DNA of 10,189 nt, from assembly GCA_003024985.2 (NCBI GenBank), contig PXIH01S0005419.1, one strand, 5' to 3'. This document shows, in pieces, positions 8,001-10,189 of this stretch (within the stretch, counting starts at the first letter, position 1; each line of letters starts with the position of its first letter). A program made the translations under genes and the position numbers. The notes beneath the pieces were generated by a model. That model ran no database searches and was not told the DNA's origin. It saw nothing but the letters and a program-made list of their open reading frames with translations. This DNA is from Euperipatoides rowelli. Lineage: Eukaryota > Onychophora > Udeonychophora > Euonychophora > Peripatopsidae.

Positions 8001-8602
8001 TAACTGCAGTGGTTGATTGCCTAGTAGAAGATAATAAAAAGCATCATCACAGTGAACATGCTGTACAAATTGTTGATTCCAAACAACGGCTTATGGATTA
8101 TGATGAATACTGTATATACAAAACTAGCAGCCATCCTGATTGTCGACCAAATGAGAAATGTCTGACTTCAGCCTTAGAAAATTCACCAGTTGTTCCATTT
8201 CAATATTATAAACAAAAATCAGGACATCTTGTGAATTGCCAACCATTCAGTCATCTGAATAGCTGGAATCCCTTCAACCCAAATGCAAATGAAAAAACTT
8301 CAAATGAGAAACTTTGCAACAAAGTTAATTCTAAGTCTTCTTTAAAACTTAAACAGAAGAGAGACCATTCTTTGGAGAATTATCCTAGCCCAACAAAATT
8401 TCAAAATGAAACAAGTTCTTTTGAAGAGATGACTTCTAAACATTTAATGGGCCGAAAACGACATCATATACCTCATGAACATGGGGAACCCGAGCAAATA
8501 ACACAAATTGTTGAAAACAAGTCCAGTGTGGTGCATATTTCTGACAGTGTACTAAAAACTGTACCAGAATTTTACTACAATGTTGGATTAGAGAAAATTT
8601 AA
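5093..8602 (+). CDS. Terminal exon: end of MOLO1/TPM domain, transmembrane helix and giant Ser/Lys/Asn-rich tail
   Basis: The exon opens after the acceptor AG at 5091-5092 in phase 0 and reads 1,169 codons to TAA at 8600-8602. So long an open frame in such A+T-rich DNA is strong evidence for coding. The first 46 residues (KISIDFINEW ... LEELVRAIDY) complete the TPM/MOLO1 fold with its terminal helix. A linker follows, then a hydrophobic helix at about 5339-5416 (LMLVCTVGLWGVVVYCSCF region), the only clear membrane span. With the domain outside, the remaining about 1,060 residues are predicted to be cytoplasmic. That tail is rich in Ser, Lys, Asn and Thr, has five tandem repeats at 5960-6337 and a Lys-rich patch near 7300-7410, and has no domain I recognise; it is probably disordered. 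Together with the 352-670 exon it gives 1,275 visible residues. The MOLO1 proteins I know of are much shorter, so the tail is unusual. ATG 5231 is internal, not a start. Confidence 0.85.
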   Translation, partial: KISIDFINEWTPKLLKFLSYGSLNIGLEELVRAIDYTLQESLFQSLMNTFKVIREVVELTDIKPAHIIKFNSAASEQNYRINLMLVCTVGLWGVVVYCSCFRIATILVQKLTISAMSKSSKSEKLSAITFLFKPFLSLCSCDSASSQSLIGKPKIKNLPIGKITQLNPSKFIEQEKCLINPEAKKQNKMGKGEQIVNRLMRTSTLAQKTENTSINDNTLKHVKLDNPFSEVGNISNVSPPGLYKTSDATIKSPKFGIQERVCSKEVIDKCKEWCSSHEIHKKLSLNSIAKTTDEKDQESSYIANHDFTIINYLKKTTSKKDRGSIYKVADDSAIINSIEKTTSKKDRDSSYRPNVNDDFAIINYLEKTTSKKDRVSNYKVAEDSAIINSIKITTSKKDRDSSFKFDDDCTIKNFEKTLVHKYSSHLKQNTSVENINPFKTFSKHSDLWSMNITCSINTNETGYFQPSQICSISQKYSPSSSPTILSNSGGETMKLKQFLSHNSIDKLKYLDSIPMSNNQCEFASIEMQTSKSWESLKNFSQKLKLKSYSNETKTVNDKQTIKKSTEKCLIKPDSKIKNTLSNRSTNQFESQTLEQIQPKLSNNKCMTAILSKSELHNTSKKKAFKSNEDVISSENKCSMSYNKKCSSYNHIKVTPQSQFLENMFSENSSMGYGDESMAFTPESYNDSSKTVTTTSTDKNGPLESSTLEDNSLISSQHDGEPLLDSEISQIVQPIIVKKEFIPKKISKKGSTSKSIRDNGAKKHRIPKDTKTNKGIYRKPVPLDNQNMSNICYVELKGTRKNEPNLPVDAYIGFHDVKIPNKKAKGKILKDKLKINDRTYSVSVKKQKSKHKVFVVEASPQIISVNSGIYAKPKNKLVKENISLPVKGDLDCKLNHKNKHTSSNTLIDLKDVSQDEYMSFKNRSSKHKTKIVRTSSQEININAQIKNDVHYQERGMSFNQSSQKRLSSMNLTAVVDCLVEDNKKHHHSEHAVQIVDSKQRLMDYDEYCIYKTSSHPDCRPNEKCLTSALENSPVVPFQYYKQKSGHLVNCQPFSHLNSWNPFNPNANEKTSNEKLCNKVNSKSSLKLKQKRDHSLENYPSPTKFQNETSSFEEMTSKHLMGRKRHHIPHEHGEPEQITQIVENKSSVVHISDSVLKTVPEFYYNVGLEKI
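5339..5416 (+). other. Predicted single transmembrane helix
   Basis: About 26 mostly hydrophobic residues, including LMLVCTVGLWGVVVYCSCF and IATILV, lie just after the TPM domain. One Arg sits inside the stretch near its C-terminal end, and Lys and Ser-Lys clusters follow (QKLT, SKSSKSEK). That favours a type I topology, with the TPM domain outside and the tail in the cytoplasm. This matches the ectodomain-then-helix arrangement known for MOLO1 proteins. Confidence 0.8.
5960..6337 (+). repeat. Five in-frame tandem repeats of 24-27 codons inside the tail
   Basis: The units start at 5960, 6035, 6110, 6191 and 6266, encoding 25, 25, 27, 25 and 24 residues. The consensus is KTTSKKDRxSxY, then a D/N-rich spacer, then AIIN and a short end (YLE or SIE). 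Types alternate: units 1 and 3 end in IINYLK/E, while units 2 and 4 contain KVA(D/E)DSAIINSI and are almost identical. This implies duplication of a two-unit block of about 150 nt. Unit 1 is the most diverged (KTTDEKDQESSY) and unit 5 decays at its end. All length differences are multiples of three, so the frame is kept. The function is unknown; the KKDRxS core could be a basophilic kinase site, which is speculation. Confidence 0.92.
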
Positions 8603-8870
8603 ATTGGGATATTAATAGATTTTTGCCTTCGTTCAGTTCAGGACTTTAAAATAATTTAAAATATAACTAATTAACATTTTTTATATACCATGTATAACTA
8701 TTTATAAACAAAATTAATTTAAGATCTTAAATTCCTTAACAAGCTAGCCTACTTATTTTTAAATACTTTACAATTTTATCGAGAAATATTTAATGTATAA
8801 ATTGTTTAACCCTAAATGCAACCTTTTGAAAAGATGTGTATACATTTGAAATAAATAGTATAATGCAAAA
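8603..8870 (+). other. 3' UTR of the MOLO1-like gene
   Basis: About 265 nt of A+T-rich sequence lie between the stop codon and the predicted cleavage region just after the AATAAA at 8850-8855. No conserved element is recognised. The exact cleavage site is uncertain because the candidate site runs into a genomic A tract at 8867-8875. Confidence 0.55.
8850..8855 (+). terminator. Polyadenylation signal AATAAA
   Basis: This is a canonical hexamer about 250 nt after the stop codon and the first convincing one downstream. TGCAAAAAAAAA follows about 10 nt later, a plausible cleavage region. Confidence 0.55.
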
Positions 8871-8875
8871 AAAAA

Positions 8876-9434
8876 TATGTTTCAAAAATTAATGGGATTA
8901 AGTAGCATTATAAAGGATCCAATATTGACTTGGGGTAACAAAACCTATGAATCATTTGCCCATATACAAGAAATTAATCAAAAGTTAACATACAAAAGAA
9001 CTACTAAATCATATGTTACAAACATTACATAAACTATAGAAACAAACATTAATCTTAGTTTGCATAAGAATTTAAAATTTGTAGTATGGATAACTTTGTA
9101 TGAATTACAAATATTGCCCACCAAATTACAAATGTCTACTATTGGTTTGTTAAAAAAAAAAAATATTGAATGTACTGTATTTATTGTAAAATGTATATAC
9201 TGTAGAAGATTGGAGACATCTATTTTTTGATTGCAAAATAATAATTCAATCCACAAAATAATTTTTTGATTGAATTCAGAGATATAATATTAAGGAATTT
9301 TTGCAAACAAATAATTTAATTTCTTTGTCAAAATATGTGAGATTGTAGGCTATGTCATAATTATATTTTCTATTTGGAAACATAGATGTTATATTATTTT
9401 CAATCATGTTGAACCACGATTGCACGAACATTAA
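8876..9434. other. Gene-free 3' intergenic stretch
   Basis: The DNA is A+T-rich. The minus strand is open for 92 codons at 8978-9256, but the translation is Phe/Ile/Val/Asn-rich with a poly-Phe run from an A/T tract and resembles no family, so I do not call it a gene. No RNA gene was recognised. Confidence 0.5.
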
Positions 9435-9535
9435 CAGGCTCGAAAATTACCATGCCTGACCCGGGGCTAGGCAAGTTAAAAAATGAAGGTGTTTGCACGT
9501 GTCGGGAAACTTGGGCAAGTAAAAATTATTAGTGC
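9435..9535. repeat. GC-richer dispersed-repeat-like block, possibly one end of a DNA transposon
   Basis: The block starts CAGGCTCGAAAATT, which resembles the CAGGGCTCGAAATT-type ends of some hAT-derived repeats. It contains a G/C-rich core (TGACCCGGGGCTAGG), unlike its surroundings. Two internal direct copies of GGCAAGT followed by an A/T run occur near 9470 and 9514. No inverted partner end lies within the window, so the element is truncated, or extends past the right edge, or is another repeat type. Confidence 0.4.
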
Positions 9536-10110
9536 AAGATTACTTTTCATTTGATTTTTTAAATGATTTATTGGCCTTCTGATTAAACTCTTCATTAATC
9601 TTTAATTAATTTAAAGGTTAAATATAAATAATACAATATTATTAAAATAATAAAAAAATATACTGTATTATTAAATAAATTTCCAGAACTTATCACCCTA
9701 AATATAATGGATGCGTCCAACTTCACTTCCGCTAAGATAGAATGCACATTATGTTTGTATGGTCTAAGGAAAAACTCATAGAAAGAAACAATAATGTATT
9801 TTTTTTTTTCATTTCTTAAAGCTTATTAAAGGATGTGAAATTCCTTTTTTTTTTAAATATAATAGCCTACTTTAAAAATTGCTTGAAATGTAAACTCAAA
9901 ATTTAAATTCAGCAAATACAGATGCTGAATATATTTTTTTTAATTTCAGTAATCTTAAAAAAAGTTTGAAAGACAATAAAAAGTCTAAACAAACATTAAA
10001 AGTATCACGTGCTTGGTCAAACAGTTATTAATGATCTTGATGTAATCATAAATCATTTGAAAAAAAAATAGAAAAGAATGACTTTTTTTATAATTGTAGC
10101 CATGCTGTTA
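9536..10110. other. Gene-free 3' intergenic stretch
   Basis: This is A+T-rich DNA with several T and A runs (for example 9797-9809 and 9845-9854). No coding frame, RNA gene or bounded transposon is recognisable. Confidence 0.5.
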
Positions 10111-10189
10111 TGTTTATATATACAGTATATACTGTGTATACAGTACTGTATATTCAGTTTATATACAGTATATAATGTATATACTGTAT
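10111..10189. repeat. Palindromic TACAGTATA/TATACTGTA-rich tract at the window edge
   Basis: TACAGTATATACTGTG is followed by further copies and inversions of TACAGTA and TACTGTA up to the last base. The tract is almost fully self-complementary and could form hairpins or a cruciform. It looks like a decayed microsatellite or the edge of a palindromic element that continues beyond the window. Confidence 0.6.

Noticed and set aside
8978-9256. Minus-strand 92-codon open frame, hydrophobic
   Set aside because: It is an A/T-driven Phe/Ile/Val/Asn translation with a homopolymer-derived Phe run. No motif and no promoter or splice context.
9427-9999. AACATTAA before 9435 and again at 9992-9999 as a target duplication bounding a 9435-9991 transposon
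   Set aside because: The sequence just before 9992 is not an inverted copy of CAGGCTCGAAA, and an A/T-only 8-mer recurs easily by chance here.
1-10189. CRISPR array, tRNA/rRNA genes or bacterial operon
   Set aside because: No regularly spaced repeats, no cloverleaf or rRNA signature, and no densely packed genes. All positive evidence is eukaryotic.

Overview
The window is animal nuclear DNA. It is strongly A+T-rich, has spliced exons with GT..AG borders and polypyrimidine tracts, and carries decayed copies of several eukaryotic transposon classes. The one gene belongs to the invertebrate MOLO1/TPM-domain family, which suggests an invertebrate metazoan; I cannot name the phylum from sequence alone. 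There is no bacterial-style gene organisation.

Layout. Positions 1-351 are the end of an upstream intron. An internal exon (352-670) encodes most of an extracellular TPM/MOLO1-type domain. A 4,422-nt intron (671-5092) follows. The terminal exon (5093-8602) completes the domain, then encodes one transmembrane helix and a very long (about 1,060 residue) Ser/Lys/Asn-rich tail with five tandem 24-27-residue repeats. A short 3' UTR with an AATAAA signal at 8850-8855 closes the gene. The rest (about 8870-10189) appears to be intergenic. The 5' part of the gene, including the start codon and signal peptide, lies outside the window.

The large intron is a transposon graveyard. It holds an antisense, multiply broken Ty1/copia pol remnant (RT end plus RNase H, about 2293-2860). 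It holds two non-autonomous hAT-type elements, each with matching terminal inverted repeats and a perfect 8-bp target duplication (3035-3667 and 4462-4744). It also holds an antisense fragment resembling the C-terminal end of a non-LTR reverse transcriptase (about 4141-4461), into which the second hAT element inserted. The 3' intergenic part holds a GC-richer dispersed-repeat-like block (9435-about 9535) and a palindromic TACAGTATA-rich tract at the window's end.

The most interesting object is the protein: a MOLO1-like ectodomain and single membrane span joined to a huge, apparently disordered tail encoded in one 3.5-kb exon. In C. elegans, MOLO-1 is an auxiliary protein of levamisole-type acetylcholine receptors. 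Whether this relative acts on receptors is inference.
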